DNA of 64,000 nt from an uncultured Draconibacterium sp. (GTDB lineage: Bacteria; Bacteroidota; Bacteroidia; Bacteroidales; Prolixibacteraceae). Shown here piece after piece: positions 1 through 9,326 of this stretch (position 1 is the first letter of the stretch; each line of letters opens with the position of its first letter). The notes under the pieces were generated by a model. That model ran no database searches, was not told where the DNA came from, and saw only the letters and a list, made by a program, of their open reading frames with translations. Both the position numbers and the translations under genes were made by a program. Where the stretch lies: positions 4,373,001 through 4,437,000 of the forward strand of contig NZ_OY781464.1 in assembly GCF_963676735.1 (NCBI RefSeq), read 5' to 3'.

Positions 1-2
1 AT

Positions 3-650
3 AAAGACTGGCTAATTGATGGCGAACGCGTAACGCGCTGGGAAGGTGTGAAGCAGGTACTTGGCGAATTTATTGAAAAACGCGAAGGCGATCGTTTAGC
101 TCTGGTATTTTTCGGAACCAATGCCTATTTGCAAGCACCACTTACCACTGAGCATGATGTAATTAATTTTATGTTGGATGAAACCGATGTGGGAATGGCA
201 GGGCAAATGACCAGCATTGGAAAAGCAATCGGCTATTCATTAAAAATATTTGAAGGAGATTCAATCGATCAGAAAGTATTGTTACTACTTACTGATGGGC
301 AGGACGATGGTCGTGGAATTTTACCCGTTGATGCTGCAAAAATGGCACACAAAGACAGCGTAAAAATTTATACCGTGGGAATTGGAGAAGCCTCGGGAAG
401 AAATGCTGGTTTAGACGAATTGACCCTTAAAGAAATAGCGCGGATTGCCGATGGAGAATATTTTTTGGCAGAAGATCCGGAGCAATTAGATGCGGCTTAC
501 AATACATTAAACGAATTAGAACCCATTGAATATGAAGCAGAGGAAAATGCACCAGTAACACTTTTGTTTCATTATCCCTTGGGAGCTGCAATGGTTTTGG
601 CTTTTGCGCTGGCTCTAATACGCGGAATTCGAAAATTGATAATTGGATGA
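3..650 (+). CDS. batA: BatA-like VWA-domain membrane protein (5' end outside window)
   Basis: The reading frame is already open at the left edge of the window, so this is the C-terminal part of a von Willebrand factor A protein. The visible part has the second half of a VWA fold (FVFFGTNAY-like and LLLLTDGQDDG strands, then IYTVGIGE). It ends in one hydrophobic helix, about the last 25 residues, which would anchor it in the inner membrane with the VWA domain outside the cytoplasm. It lies 96 bp upstream of a BatB/BatC-type gene on the same strand, which supports a Bat operon. Bat proteins are linked to stress or oxygen tolerance in Bacteroidota, but their exact role is unsettled. The MIDAS Asp lies outside the window, so the family call rests on the C-terminal half and on context. 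Confidence 0.8.
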   Translation, partial: KDWLIDGERVTRWEGVKQVLGEFIEKREGDRLALVFFGTNAYLQAPLTTEHDVINFMLDETDVGMAGQMTSIGKAIGYSLKIFEGDSIDQKVLLLLTDGQDDGRGILPVDAAKMAHKDSVKIYTVGIGEASGRNAGLDELTLKEIARIADGEYFLAEDPEQLDAAYNTLNELEPIEYEAEENAPVTLLFHYPLGAAMVLAFALALIRGIRKLIIG

Positions 651-746
651 ATAAAAGAATAAATACCACAAAGGCACAAAGAGCACGAAGGTCTATTAAA
701 GAAAAGTTTAGCTTTTTCTTAGTGGTCTTAGTGGTTAACAAAAACT
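651..746. repeat. Imperfect palindromic intergenic repeat in the Bat operon
   Basis: The gap between batA and the next gene carries CCACAAAGGCACAAAG followed about 40 bases later by CTTAGTGGTCTTAGTGG, which is roughly its inverse complement. A related palindrome occupies the next gap of the same operon (2499-2579). Both look like REP-type intergenic repeats that would form a stem-loop in the polycistronic mRNA. Confidence 0.5.
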
Positions 747-2498
747 ATGTTTGAATACCTAAAAGATATCGCCCATTTTGATGCCGAGCAATTTCATTTG
801 CTACGACCGGAATGGTTGTGGGCTTTTATTCCAATGCTGGTGGTTGCGGTTATTATTGTTTTTACCGCCAAAGAAGATAAAAAGTGGAAAAAGGTAATTG
901 CGCCAGCTCTACGTCCGTTTATGTTTACCAAAGAAAAACGTTCGTCGCTTACTTTTCCCTTACTTGCCTTTGTACTTATTACAAGCATTGGAATACTTGC
1001 ACTTAGCGGACCAACTTGGAGCAAAGTTGAAGTGCCCGGAGCAAAAAGTGAAGCCGTATTAATGATTGCTGTAGATTGTTCGCTTTCGATGATGGCTGAA
1101 GACATTCAGCCCAATAGATTAGAACGTGCTAAGTTTAAAATTCGTGATTTATTGGATGCCAATCCCGGCGCGCGTGTTAGTTTGTATGCCTATTCGGGAA
1201 CCGCACATACCGTTGTGCCAATGTGTAGCGATTATCGTTTGCTTACCCATCATTTAGAGTCCCTTTCGCCCGGGATTATGCCGGTACAAGGCACCAACCT
1301 GCAAATGATGATGCAAATGGCAGATTCGACTTTAAAAAAGGTGGAAGCACCAAGTACTTTATTATTGGTTACCGATGTGATTACCGATGATCAACAAAAT
1401 TTGCTCGAGGCTTTTGTGGAGACTTCGAAACACAGCCTCGAAATACTAACAATGGCAACCAGCGAAGGTGCACAAATTCCTAAAAATGCTCAAAAACAAC
1501 CCGTAACTGATGCCAACGGAAATGTGGTTATTTCAAGCCTGAATTCAAATGTGCTTTTTAAGCTTCAAAAACACGATAAGATAAATATTATTACGCTTAC
1601 GCTTGATAATTCAGATATGGAATTATTAGCAGAAAAAGTAAGAGCAAAGTTGAAATTTCAGGCTGATGAGGAAGAAAGTGAGGAGCAATGGAAAGACATG
1701 GGATTTGTCTTGCTAATTCTTTTGGTTTTACTAATTCCGTTTTGGTTTCGTCGGGGCTGGATGATTCAGTATGGCTGGATTCCGCTTTTGTTTTTAATGA
1801 GTTCGTGTGGCGATAACACCTGGAATGACCTTTGGTACAGTAAAGATTATCAGGGGCAAAAGCTATACAATGCACAAAACTTCGAAGAAGCCGGTAATAC
1901 GTACGAATCCGCATTTCACCGGGGAGTGGCCTATTATAAAGCCGGAAATTTTGATGCTGCAGCCCAGGCCTTTTCCCGTGATAGTTCTGCCAACTCGTTG
2001 TATAACTTAGGATTGGCCTATACACAATTGGGGAAATACAATGAAGCCTTGAGCGCATTAGAACTTGCCGCAGAGAAAGACCCCGAAAATGAGACTTTTC
2101 AAGAAACTATAAATGAAACCAGCAAGACAATCGGTATTGTTGATTCAATGCGAAACGAGGCGGGACCAATTGAACTGCCCAAAAAAGAAGAAAAAGAAAA
2201 GGAAAAATTGAATGAAAGAAAAGCAGCATCGAAAGACGAGGAACTGAGCTCGGATACCGAAGTAGATGAACTGCCCGAACACGGCAATCGTGTTACCGAC
2301 GAAGTGGAAACCGACCAACGAAAAGCAGAAGAAATGGAAGAAGTTCCTGATGACTTTGAAGCAGGAAGTGGGCAAACTCCACAAAATGTTTTGTTGCGTG
2401 GAATCTCAGCCGATCCCGGAGAGTTTTTAAAGCGGAGGTTTAAGTTTCAACAAAAAAAGTATCATTCGGAACTAAAAGAAATGAAGGAAAGATGGTAA
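747..2498 (+). CDS. batB: BatB/BatC fusion: VWA domain plus TPR protein
   Basis: This 583-residue protein joins a VWA module to tetratricopeptide repeats. Two hydrophobic helices lie near residues 25-45 and 70-90. The VWA domain begins with the metal-site motif D-C-S-L-S around residues 110-114, and another membrane segment follows near residue 320. A lipobox-like LFLMSSC sequence is followed by TPR units at about residues 385-460, then a very charged Lys/Glu-rich tail. In many Bacteroidota BatB and BatC are separate genes; here they are one polypeptide. It sits between batA and batD. The likely role is assembly of a periplasmic/inner-membrane complex through VWA and TPR contacts; this is inferred from family membership. 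Confidence 0.82.
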   Translation: MFEYLKDIAHFDAEQFHLLRPEWLWAFIPMLVVAVIIVFTAKEDKKWKKVIAPALRPFMFTKEKRSSLTFPLLAFVLITSIGILALSGPTWSKVEVPGAKSEAVLMIAVDCSLSMMAEDIQPNRLERAKFKIRDLLDANPGARVSLYAYSGTAHTVVPMCSDYRLLTHHLESLSPGIMPVQGTNLQMMMQMADSTLKKVEAPSTLLLVTDVITDDQQNLLEAFVETSKHSLEILTMATSEGAQIPKNAQKQPVTDANGNVVISSLNSNVLFKLQKHDKINIITLTLDNSDMELLAEKVRAKLKFQADEEESEEQWKDMGFVLLILLVLLIPFWFRRGWMIQYGWIPLLFLMSSCGDNTWNDLWYSKDYQGQKLYNAQNFEEAGNTYESAFHRGVAYYKAGNFDAAAQAFSRDSSANSLYNLGLAYTQLGKYNEALSALELAAEKDPENETFQETINETSKTIGIVDSMRNEAGPIELPKKEEKEKEKLNERKAASKDEELSSDTEVDELPEHGNRVTDEVETDQRKAEEMEEVPDDFEAGSGQTPQNVLLRGISADPGEFLKRRFKFQQKKYHSELKEMKERW

Positions 2499-2579
2499 AA
2501 ATGCTTCGTGTCCTTCGTGACTTAGTGGTTTGATTTCATACCACGAAGCCACAAAGAACACCAAGGACAAACAATAGAA
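2499..2579. repeat. Imperfect palindromic intergenic repeat, second copy
   Basis: CTTCGTGTCCTTCGTG and ACTTAGTGG are followed by CCACGAAGCCACAAAG, giving an imperfect inverted repeat related to the one at 651-746. It lies between two co-directional Bat genes, so it could fold in the transcript and affect processing. It has no coding potential. Confidence 0.5.
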
Positions 2580-3908
2580 ATGAATAAGAAGCAGAAATAT
2601 ATATATGTTTTATTGTTAACCTTTCTTTGCGCAGGAATTATAAAAGCTTCTGCCCAAAAAATAGATGCATTTGCCCGCGTTTCGGTTTCGCCGCGCGAAG
2701 GAGTGGTCCGCCAACCCTATAAAGTTACCATCAACGTTTATTCTTCAACCTGGTTTGCTGCCCCATTGCAATTTGCCAATCTTCGCATTGATAATGCTTT
2801 TATAATACCTTTTACCCGAACAGTAAGTAGTATTAACTACATCAATAGGAAAAAATACGCAACACTGTCGTTTTATTATCTTGTTTTTCCATACAACACA
2901 GGTACGCTACAAGTTCCCGAGTTGGAAATTAGTGCCAGTATTCCGCCTGAGGGTGGCTATAAAGGGGAACCGGTAACTATTCGTACCAACGTTCAAACTA
3001 TAAAAATTAAACCGGTGCCGGCATCAAAAGAACAAAAGGTTTGGATGGTTGCCAACAATATCAACATTAAAGAAAGCTGGAGCCGTTCGCTAAATAATTT
3101 AAAAGTTGGCGATGTGGTCGAACGCGAAATTGAAATTAACGCTGAAGAAACCCTTCCTTCTCTTATTCAGCCCTTGGAAATTGAGAAGCCGGATGGAATA
3201 AGTATTTACCCCAAACAGGCCGACTTACGGGATACCCGCAATAACCAGAATGTCAATGGGAAACGTATTGAATACTATTCGTATTTATTTGAAGAAGAAG
3301 GTGAAATAATGATTCCGGCTGAAGAAGTGCTTTGGTGGAACCCTCATACAAAAAGGATTTATCAGCGTACACTTGCAGAGCAAAAAATTAGTATTGCAGC
3401 AAATCCCGAACTTGCATTAATGGAAAGCCTAAAGGATTCGTTACTGGCAATAAGTGCCCCGAAATTAACAGAAGTAGAAGAAAAAACTATTCGATGGGTA
3501 ACTATTGGAGTGTTTTTATTGCTTCTTATAGTAACAATTTATTATGGCAGGAAATTGCTAAAACTGCTTATTCAGCACCAAAAAGAAAAATATGCTGCCT
3601 ACCTACAAAGCGAAGATTACCATTTTAAAAAAATAGTTCAGGCATTAAAAAACAAAACTGCTACTGAATTTATTCGAGCTCTATATTGTTGGTTCGACAA
3701 GACCCGTCAGCCGGGCTACAAAGCAGCCATTTCTTATTATTTAACTTCTGAGCAGAAGCATCTTTTAGAATCAATCATAACAACACAGGAACAAAAAATT
3801 ACAGAAATACAACAAAAAGACTTGGTAAAATTATTAACCAATTTAAGAACAAAAGTTACTTGCTCAGATGTTGAGCAACAAGAAAAACACAAGCTAAACC
3901 CTGTTTAA
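2580..3908 (+). CDS. batD: BatD-like protein
   Basis: This 442-residue protein starts with a signal peptide ending near KASAQ. The periplasmic region has beta-sandwich character and begins ARVSVSPREGVVRQPYKVTI, as in the Bat oxygen-tolerance family. One transmembrane helix lies near residues 305-325, followed by a helical cytoplasmic tail of about 110 residues. It is the third co-directional gene after the VWA proteins. The family is recognised from overall layout and position; no catalytic motif is visible. It probably acts with the two VWA proteins at the inner membrane. Confidence 0.72.
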   Translation: MNKKQKYIYVLLLTFLCAGIIKASAQKIDAFARVSVSPREGVVRQPYKVTINVYSSTWFAAPLQFANLRIDNAFIIPFTRTVSSINYINRKKYATLSFYYLVFPYNTGTLQVPELEISASIPPEGGYKGEPVTIRTNVQTIKIKPVPASKEQKVWMVANNINIKESWSRSLNNLKVGDVVEREIEINAEETLPSLIQPLEIEKPDGISIYPKQADLRDTRNNQNVNGKRIEYYSYLFEEEGEIMIPAEEVLWWNPHTKRIYQRTLAEQKISIAANPELALMESLKDSLLAISAPKLTEVEEKTIRWVTIGVFLLLLIVTIYYGRKLLKLLIQHQKEKYAAYLQSEDYHFKKIVQALKNKTATEFIRALYCWFDKTRQPGYKAAISYYLTSEQKHLLESIITTQEQKITEIQQKDLVKLLTNLRTKVTCSDVEQQEKHKLNPV

Positions 3909-4049
3909 CCAAACTGTAATGCAATGATTTTAATATAAAAGAAGCGGTTTTAAATGAACTTCAAATATTGTATCTTGTATTTCATTATTAAACTAATAGC
4001 GCCAAGAAAGGGTTAACATTGATCAAAATAACATTTAAACTCACTCATT

Positions 4050-4679
4050 ATGAAGAAATTCAAACTTAGCATTTCGCTTGCAATCATTTTGTTTTTATCG
4101 GCTTGTTCGAGCACCATGAAATACACCTGGCAAAACGAGAATTTCCAGGGGAGAACATTTGAAAACATTTTAGTAATTGTTGAAGGAAAAACCCAAACCA
4201 CAAGAATTAATGCCGAAAACCTTATGGTTGAGCGACTTAAAAACGAGGGATTAAATGCAACAAACAGTTTAGCCTTGTTTAAACCCGGTGAAGAAATAAC
4301 ACGACTTTCAGAAGAAGAAATAGAAAACAGGGTTTTATCCGGTGGATTCGACGGCGTATTGGTAAGTTCTTTGGTTGATGCCAGCACCCGCGATGTGCGC
4401 GAAGGTGGCAGTACCTATATGCAACCGGTTACCTACCGCTACGGAAGACGAATACGCACCGGTTATGTGCATATGCAGGAACCCGAATACTACCGCCAGG
4501 AGCGTACCTATGTGTTAGAAACACAATTATACGACACCAAAGACTCTGCCTCAAAACAAAATGTGGTTTGGAGTGGACAGTCTGAACTTACCGACCCATC
4601 ATCAGTTGATTCGGCTGTAAAAAGCTATTCCAAAAAATTGGCTAAAACATTGGTTGAATCAGGGATTATTAAATTATAA
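4050..4679 (+). CDS. DUF4136-like lipoprotein, paralogue 1
   Basis: This 209-residue protein has a lipoprotein signal peptide with lipobox LSAC followed by SSTMKYTW. It shares the pattern KYTW-ENF-G-F--ILV and a conserved WSGQSEL--PSS/G segment with the next gene, so the two are a tandem duplication. A third, more distant relative is encoded on the other strand at 9327-9998. The middle carries a Tyr/Arg-rich stretch. The protein is probably tethered to the outer membrane; its function is unknown. The family assignment (DUF4136-like) is from the general pattern and is tentative. Confidence 0.72.
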   Translation: MKKFKLSISLAIILFLSACSSTMKYTWQNENFQGRTFENILVIVEGKTQTTRINAENLMVERLKNEGLNATNSLALFKPGEEITRLSEEEIENRVLSGGFDGVLVSSLVDASTRDVREGGSTYMQPVTYRYGRRIRTGYVHMQEPEYYRQERTYVLETQLYDTKDSASKQNVVWSGQSELTDPSSVDSAVKSYSKKLAKTLVESGIIKL

Positions 4680-4743
4680 GCTATAAAAAAGAAATGATGC
4701 TTTTGTAGCTAAAACTGAAGTTAAACTTAAAAAACATATAAAA

Positions 4744-5382
4744 ATGAAAACAAAAATAATTTTAAGCTGCCTGGCAATATTTTTTTTATGGTCGTGCTCA
4801 ACCACCATGAAATATACGTGGACAAAAGAAAACTTTGAAGGAAAAAGTTTTGATAAAATACTGGTACTAACCATTAGCAAAAACCTGAAATCGAGAACCT
4901 TATTTGAAAATACAGTGGTTGACCTGTTAAAAGAAGAAGGACTTGAGGCAAGCAATGCCTTAAACGTGTTTACACCGGTTGAAAAACTGGATGATTTGAG
5001 CGAAGAAGAAATTGAGAAAAGAATTAAAGATGGTGCTTACGATGCTGTTTTGGTAACGTCGCTAATTGAAGTTAATACCCGCGATGTAAGGGTGAATAAT
5101 TACAACTATTATCCGTACATGTATGGTGGCCGTTACGGTTATGGCTACAGAAGTTTTATTTATTATAATTACGACTTTATGTACCGCGACCAATATCGTG
5201 AGGAGAAAACCTACGTATACGAAACTCGGTTGTATGATGTTAACGAACCCGATGTTAAACAGGCTGTGGTTTGGAGTGGTCAATCCGAACTAATCGACCC
5301 CTCAGGATCCGAGTCGGCCTCAAAAACCTATTCAAAAAGTTTGGTCCGTACATTAATGGAATCGGGAACCGTACAGAAATAA
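4744..5382 (+). CDS. DUF4136-like lipoprotein, paralogue 2
   Basis: This 212-residue protein has a lipobox (LWSC) and is collinear with the preceding gene along its length. Shared blocks include TMKYTWTKENFEGKSF, the EEEIEKR-KDGAYDAVLV core and the terminal VVWSGQSEL segment. A Tyr/Gly-rich insert of about 30 residues sits in the middle. It lies 64 bp downstream of its paralogue and is followed by a strong terminator at about 5407, so the pair probably forms one transcript. Function unknown; envelope location inferred from the lipobox. Confidence 0.72.
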   Translation: MKTKIILSCLAIFFLWSCSTTMKYTWTKENFEGKSFDKILVLTISKNLKSRTLFENTVVDLLKEEGLEASNALNVFTPVEKLDDLSEEEIEKRIKDGAYDAVLVTSLIEVNTRDVRVNNYNYYPYMYGGRYGYGYRSFIYYNYDFMYRDQYREEKTYVYETRLYDVNEPDVKQAVVWSGQSELIDPSGSESASKTYSKSLVRTLMESGTVQK

Positions 5383-5406
5383 AAAAATTACAATTTGAAA
5401 GAGAAG

Positions 5407-5438
5407 GGCATGCCTGCATTTAAGGCGTGCCTTTTTTT
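5407..5438 (+). terminator. Rho-independent terminator after the lipoprotein pair
   Basis: GGCATGCCT pairs with AGGCGTGCC (nine pairs, one G-T wobble) across a 7-nt loop and is followed by seven T residues. It lies 24 bp after the stop codon of the second lipoprotein gene. Confidence 0.8.
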
Positions 5439-5508
5439 ATAAAAAGTTCCTGCTGATAGTTTTACTATTACTGCTCACCAAAACAGGCAGAATTCGCACC
5501 ACGAAAAA

Positions 5509-6210
5509 TCAATCTGCAGCCTCGGCCGTTTTCGCCACACCAATCGGAATATTTACTTTAAAATGCAGGGAATGATGAATACTTCCAGACTTGTGTTTAA
5601 ACACATCGGTAAGCCCCTGGTAATATCTTACTCCAATCGTCCAACCTTCGCCCTTTAGCAATTTATAACCGGCACCAAAAGCCAGTCCGCCATTAAACCT
5701 GTTAAGCTGCTTATGGTTATATTCTTTTATTTTCCAGTCTTTGTTGTTTTTATCCGAGGTAAACTCCACCCAACCTTTGTAAATCAGTCCAACCTGCGGC
5801 CCCGCTTCCAGGTAAAAATGGTTATCAAATTTATAATTTGCCAATACAGGAACCATAAATGCCGCAATCCGTTGGTCGTAACTTCCTTCCACCTCATATA
5901 TTTCAGCTTCAAGAAATTCAAGATCTTTTGCTGATAGATCTGCCATTCCCAGTCCCGATATCCCCTGAACACCGGTATACAAAAACAGTTTGTTTTTCAT
6001 CCGAACATCAAAATAAAAACCGAGGTTAAAATTGCCCAGGCTGCTGCCATTGTCAAAACCATGCACATTGGTAAAGTTTAAACCGCCTTCCAAACCAAAT
6101 TCTATGTTAGGCGAGTTTAATTTATCGCCCAGCAATAAGGATATCAAAACCTGAGATTTGGCAACAGTACAAAACAGAAGAAACAGGCCTATTAATAGTG
6201 TTTTTTTCAT
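5509..6210 (-). CDS. Outer-membrane beta-barrel (PorT-like) protein
   Basis: This 233-residue protein has a signal peptide (MKKTLLIGLFLLFCTVAKSQ). It then shows alternating amphipathic strands typical of small Bacteroidota barrels: FGLEGGLNFTN, GFYFDVRMKNKLFLYTGVQ, NHFYLEAGPQVGLIYK and WTIGVRYYQGL. The pattern fits the OmpW/PorT-like beta-barrel superfamily. It is transcribed alone, convergent with the lipoprotein pair. No substrate can be inferred. Confidence 0.72.
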   Translation of the reverse strand: MKKTLLIGLFLLFCTVAKSQVLISLLLGDKLNSPNIEFGLEGGLNFTNVHGFDNGSSLGNFNLGFYFDVRMKNKLFLYTGVQGISGLGMADLSAKDLEFLEAEIYEVEGSYDQRIAAFMVPVLANYKFDNHFYLEAGPQVGLIYKGWVEFTSDKNNKDWKIKEYNHKQLNRFNGGLAFGAGYKLLKGEGWTIGVRYYQGLTDVFKHKSGSIHHSLHFKVNIPIGVAKTAEAAD

Positions 6211-6415
6211 AAGTGAAGTTTAAAACATAAGAATCTAGACTTTTATTTATAAAGATAGAAATATTTAAGGTTGAATTACACCACAAAGGGCGTTAACTTG
6301 CAAATGGTAAGGCAGTATGCAGACTGCATCACTTCATTAAAAAAATCATTTGCTTATCAACGATAAAAGCCCGAACTTACAAAAAGAAAAAATGAAACAT
6401 AATAATTAAATTACC

Positions 6416-7018
6416 ATGAGGAAACTTTTTATTTCAGCTTTTTTACTGTTTGCGGGAATGGCTGTAACAGCACAAAACATTGAACTTACACCCATTTTTG
6501 GTTATTCATTCGCCGGAAAAGTAAATAACTACGGACGCTATTTTGATGTTAAAGATGATATGCTTTACGGCGGACTTTTAAGTGTTCAGTTTGACGACTT
6601 TATGTATGTAGAACTTAGCTATGAGAGAAATGACACAAAAGGGAGTACTTATTTAGAAACAATTGATATGGCTGTTGAACATTACCAGGTTGGCTTTTTA
6701 CGCGAATTTGCTGAAGGAAAAGTTGTTCCTTTTGCCAAGGTAAGTTTGGGAACCTCGCGGTATGTACAAAAATCGGGGGGAGATGAGCGCGTATGGCTTT
6801 TCTCCGGTGGTTTTGGTGCAGGAGCTAAACTCTTGCTTTCAGACCGGGTTGGTTTACGCTTATTTACCAATTTAATGTTGCCATTGGAATTTGATGGAGC
6901 CGGTTTTTGGTGTGGAATTGGCGGCGGTGGCGGAGGCTGCTCAGGAGGCGTGAGCTTTAATGTACCCATTGTACATTGGGATTTGGGAGCCGGTTTAATT
7001 ATTCGCCTCCAAAACTAA
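6416..7018 (+). CDS. Small outer-membrane beta-barrel protein
   Basis: This 200-residue protein has a signal peptide ending MAVTAQ followed by ELTPIFGYSFAGKV, which resembles the first strand of an OmpA/OmpW-type barrel. Later strands alternate hydrophobic residues. The C-terminal part carries an unusual Gly-rich loop (CGIGGGGGGCSGG) flanked by two cysteines that could form a disulphide. It is 44 bp upstream of the large secreted protein at 7063 and probably co-transcribed with it. Function unknown. Confidence 0.65.
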   Translation: MRKLFISAFLLFAGMAVTAQNIELTPIFGYSFAGKVNNYGRYFDVKDDMLYGGLLSVQFDDFMYVELSYERNDTKGSTYLETIDMAVEHYQVGFLREFAEGKVVPFAKVSLGTSRYVQKSGGDERVWLFSGGFGAGAKLLLSDRVGLRLFTNLMLPLEFDGAGFWCGIGGGGGGCSGGVSFNVPIVHWDLGAGLIIRLQN

Positions 7019-7062
7019 GAATACCATTGCGGCATCATAAAAACAACAAACATTTTAATACA

Positions 7063-9261
7063 ATGAAGAAATTAGTACTACTGTGCCTGCTTGCCACCAG
7101 CATTTTTAGCCAGTTGGTAATGGCCGAAGATTTGGTTTGGCCACGCGAAATTGACGTTGACGGCCACATTATAACTTTATATCAGCCGCAACTTGAAACA
7201 CTTGATAAAAATGTGCTGGACGGGCGAATGGCCATTTCTGTAAAGCCCAAAAACGAAGAAATTGTATTTGGGGCATTATGGTTTAGCGCAACCCTTTTAA
7301 CCGATTTGGAAAACCGCACTGCCGATTTGGTTAAACTCGATATCCCCATGATAAAATTTCCGGATGTAGATGACACCTCGAAGCTTGACCGCCTTAAAAC
7401 ACTAATTATTGAGGACCTGGAAGCCATGAATATGCAAATGTCGCTCGACCGGATAATTGCCGGTTTGGAAAACATTGAGCAACTTGAATTGCTAAATGAT
7501 CAGTTGAACAACACCCCTCCAAAAATATATTACCGCGCATCGCCGGCAGTTTTGGTCATTATCGATGGCGATCCAATCTTGAAAAAGGTGGAAAATTCGC
7601 ATCTCGAATATGTTCAGAATACACCGTTTTTAATCTTAAAACAAAAAGCAGAGTACTACCTTAAGGGTGGAGATTACTGGTACCAATCAAACGAAATTAT
7701 TACTGACGACTGGAGTGTTACCAAATCGGTGCCAAAAGAAGTAGAAAAAGTAGCAGCGCAGATGATGGAAGAAGCAGAAGAAAAACCTGAAGTTGAAGGG
7801 AACAATGCTATTCCGGACGTAATTGTGAGTGCTGTTCCCGCTGAATTGATTAGCTCTGATGGAAAACTGGAATACGAGAGCATAAAGGGCACCTCCTTGC
7901 TTTTTGTTAAAAATTCAGAGAACGATATCATTATGGATATTAACTCGCAACATCATTTTGTGTTGCTAAACGGGCGTTGGTTTAGCTCAAAAACACTAGA
8001 CGACGGAGACTGGGTTTTTACCGAACCCGGCGATTTGCCCGACGAGTTTGCAAACATACCTGAAGAGGCTTCAATAGGAACCGTTCGGGCAAGTGTTCCG
8101 GGAACTCCCGAAGCACAGGAAGCAAAATACGAACAACAAATGCCGCAAACGGCAGTGGTCGACCGTAAAACGGCAACGGTTAAGGTGGAGTACGATGGCA
8201 ACCCAAAATTTGAAAAAATTACCGATTCGGAAATTGAATATGCCATAAACACAGCGAGCACCGTTTTGCGTATTAATAAAAAATATTACTGCGTTGATGA
8301 TGGTATTTGGTTTGAATCAACAAAAGCTACCGGCCCATGGATTGTTAGCGATAAACGGCCTGCCGAGGTTGATGATATACCTCCAAGTGCTCCGGTTTAC
8401 AATGTTAAGTATGTTTACATCTACGACTCAACCCCCGATGTGGTTTATGTGGGGTATACGCCCGGTTATTGCCATTCGTACTGGTACAATGGTTGTGTTT
8501 TTTACGGAACAGGATATTATTACCGCCCGTGGTATGGGAGCTATTACTACCCACGCCCATGGACCTTTGGTTTTGGGGTACACTACAACCCTTACACAGG
8601 CTGGGGATTTTCCGTTGGTTTCAGCTATGGCTGGTTTCATATGCGGTATTATGGTGGCTACGGTTATTGGGGTCCGGCAGGATATCGCCACGGGTATCGC
8701 CATGGTTATCGTCATGGCTATCATCACGGCTACCGCGATGGTTATTTACGTGGTTACCGGGCAGGTTATGCCAACGGCAGGTACGATTCGCGAAATGTGT
8801 ACAAACGAAGAGACCGAGGAATAAAAAGCACCCGCGATGTACGAAATACTTCGCTGCCCAACAGAAGAGACAATGTTACATCGCGACCATCGACACGCGA
8901 AAACAATATGTATACCGACCGCAATGGCAATATTTTACGCCGCGATAACAATGGCAACTGGCAACAGCAAAATAAAAGGCCAAGTACGCGTCCGGATTTA
9001 CCCAATAAATCGGCACGTCCTACACAACCGGCTACCCGGCCTACTCAGCCAACACAGCGGCCATCTACCCGGCCTACACAACCGACACAACGGCCGGCAA
9101 CACGGCCGACACAACCAGCATCCAGACCCAATAGTTTAGAGCGCGATTACAATAACCGAAACAGGGGAAATACACGTTACAATAATTTCCAGAACAACAG
9201 GCCTGCAGCAACACCCCGGAGCAGGCCAACACCATCAAGAAGTGGCGGTTCAAGAAGGTAA
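7063..9261 (+). CDS. Large secreted Tyr/His-rich protein with low-complexity tail
   Basis: I chose the ATG at 7063 because it begins a clear signal peptide (MKKLVLLCLLATSIFSQLVMA); an upstream in-frame start at 6976 would overlap the previous gene. The mature protein of about 710 residues has repeated modules of about 100 residues. Each resembles P-ayyrasPavLviIDGdPil, KKYYCVDDGIWFES and similar, which suggests at least three related beta-rich domains. A Tyr/Gly/Trp-rich segment follows, then tandem HGYR units (about 8690-8770) and a Thr-Arg-Pro/Thr-Gln-Pro repeat tail (about 9010-9130). The layout suggests an extracellular or surface protein. I do not recognise a named function. Confidence 0.7.
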   Translation: MKKLVLLCLLATSIFSQLVMAEDLVWPREIDVDGHIITLYQPQLETLDKNVLDGRMAISVKPKNEEIVFGALWFSATLLTDLENRTADLVKLDIPMIKFPDVDDTSKLDRLKTLIIEDLEAMNMQMSLDRIIAGLENIEQLELLNDQLNNTPPKIYYRASPAVLVIIDGDPILKKVENSHLEYVQNTPFLILKQKAEYYLKGGDYWYQSNEIITDDWSVTKSVPKEVEKVAAQMMEEAEEKPEVEGNNAIPDVIVSAVPAELISSDGKLEYESIKGTSLLFVKNSENDIIMDINSQHHFVLLNGRWFSSKTLDDGDWVFTEPGDLPDEFANIPEEASIGTVRASVPGTPEAQEAKYEQQMPQTAVVDRKTATVKVEYDGNPKFEKITDSEIEYAINTASTVLRINKKYYCVDDGIWFESTKATGPWIVSDKRPAEVDDIPPSAPVYNVKYVYIYDSTPDVVYVGYTPGYCHSYWYNGCVFYGTGYYYRPWYGSYYYPRPWTFGFGVHYNPYTGWGFSVGFSYGWFHMRYYGGYGYWGPAGYRHGYRHGYRHGYHHGYRDGYLRGYRAGYANGRYDSRNVYKRRDRGIKSTRDVRNTSLPNRRDNVTSRPSTRENNMYTDRNGNILRRDNNGNWQQQNKRPSTRPDLPNKSARPTQPATRPTQPTQRPSTRPTQPTQRPATRPTQPASRPNSLERDYNNRNRGNTRYNNFQNNRPAATPRSRPTPSRSGGSRR

Positions 9262-9271
9262 GCCAACAAAC

Positions 9272-9307
9272 AAAAAGAGCAGACATGTAAAAGTGTCTGC
9301 TCTTTTT
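9272..9307. terminator. Bidirectional terminator
   Basis: AAAAAGAGCAGACA and TGTCTGCTCTTTTT form a perfect 14-bp inverted repeat around an 8-nt loop. A-run and T-run lie on opposite sides, so it works for both convergent genes, ending at 9261 (+) and 9327 (-). Confidence 0.9.
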
Positions 9308-9326
9308 ATCTGATAGCAACCCGGAG

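Noticed and set aside
6682..6969. Pro-rich minus-strand frame inside the small barrel gene
   Set aside because: It is the shadow of the Gly-rich loop of the plus-strand gene.
8294..8824. Plus-strand frame overlapping the large Tyr/His-rich protein
   Set aside because: It is another frame of the HGYR repeat region; the low-complexity repeat keeps several frames open.
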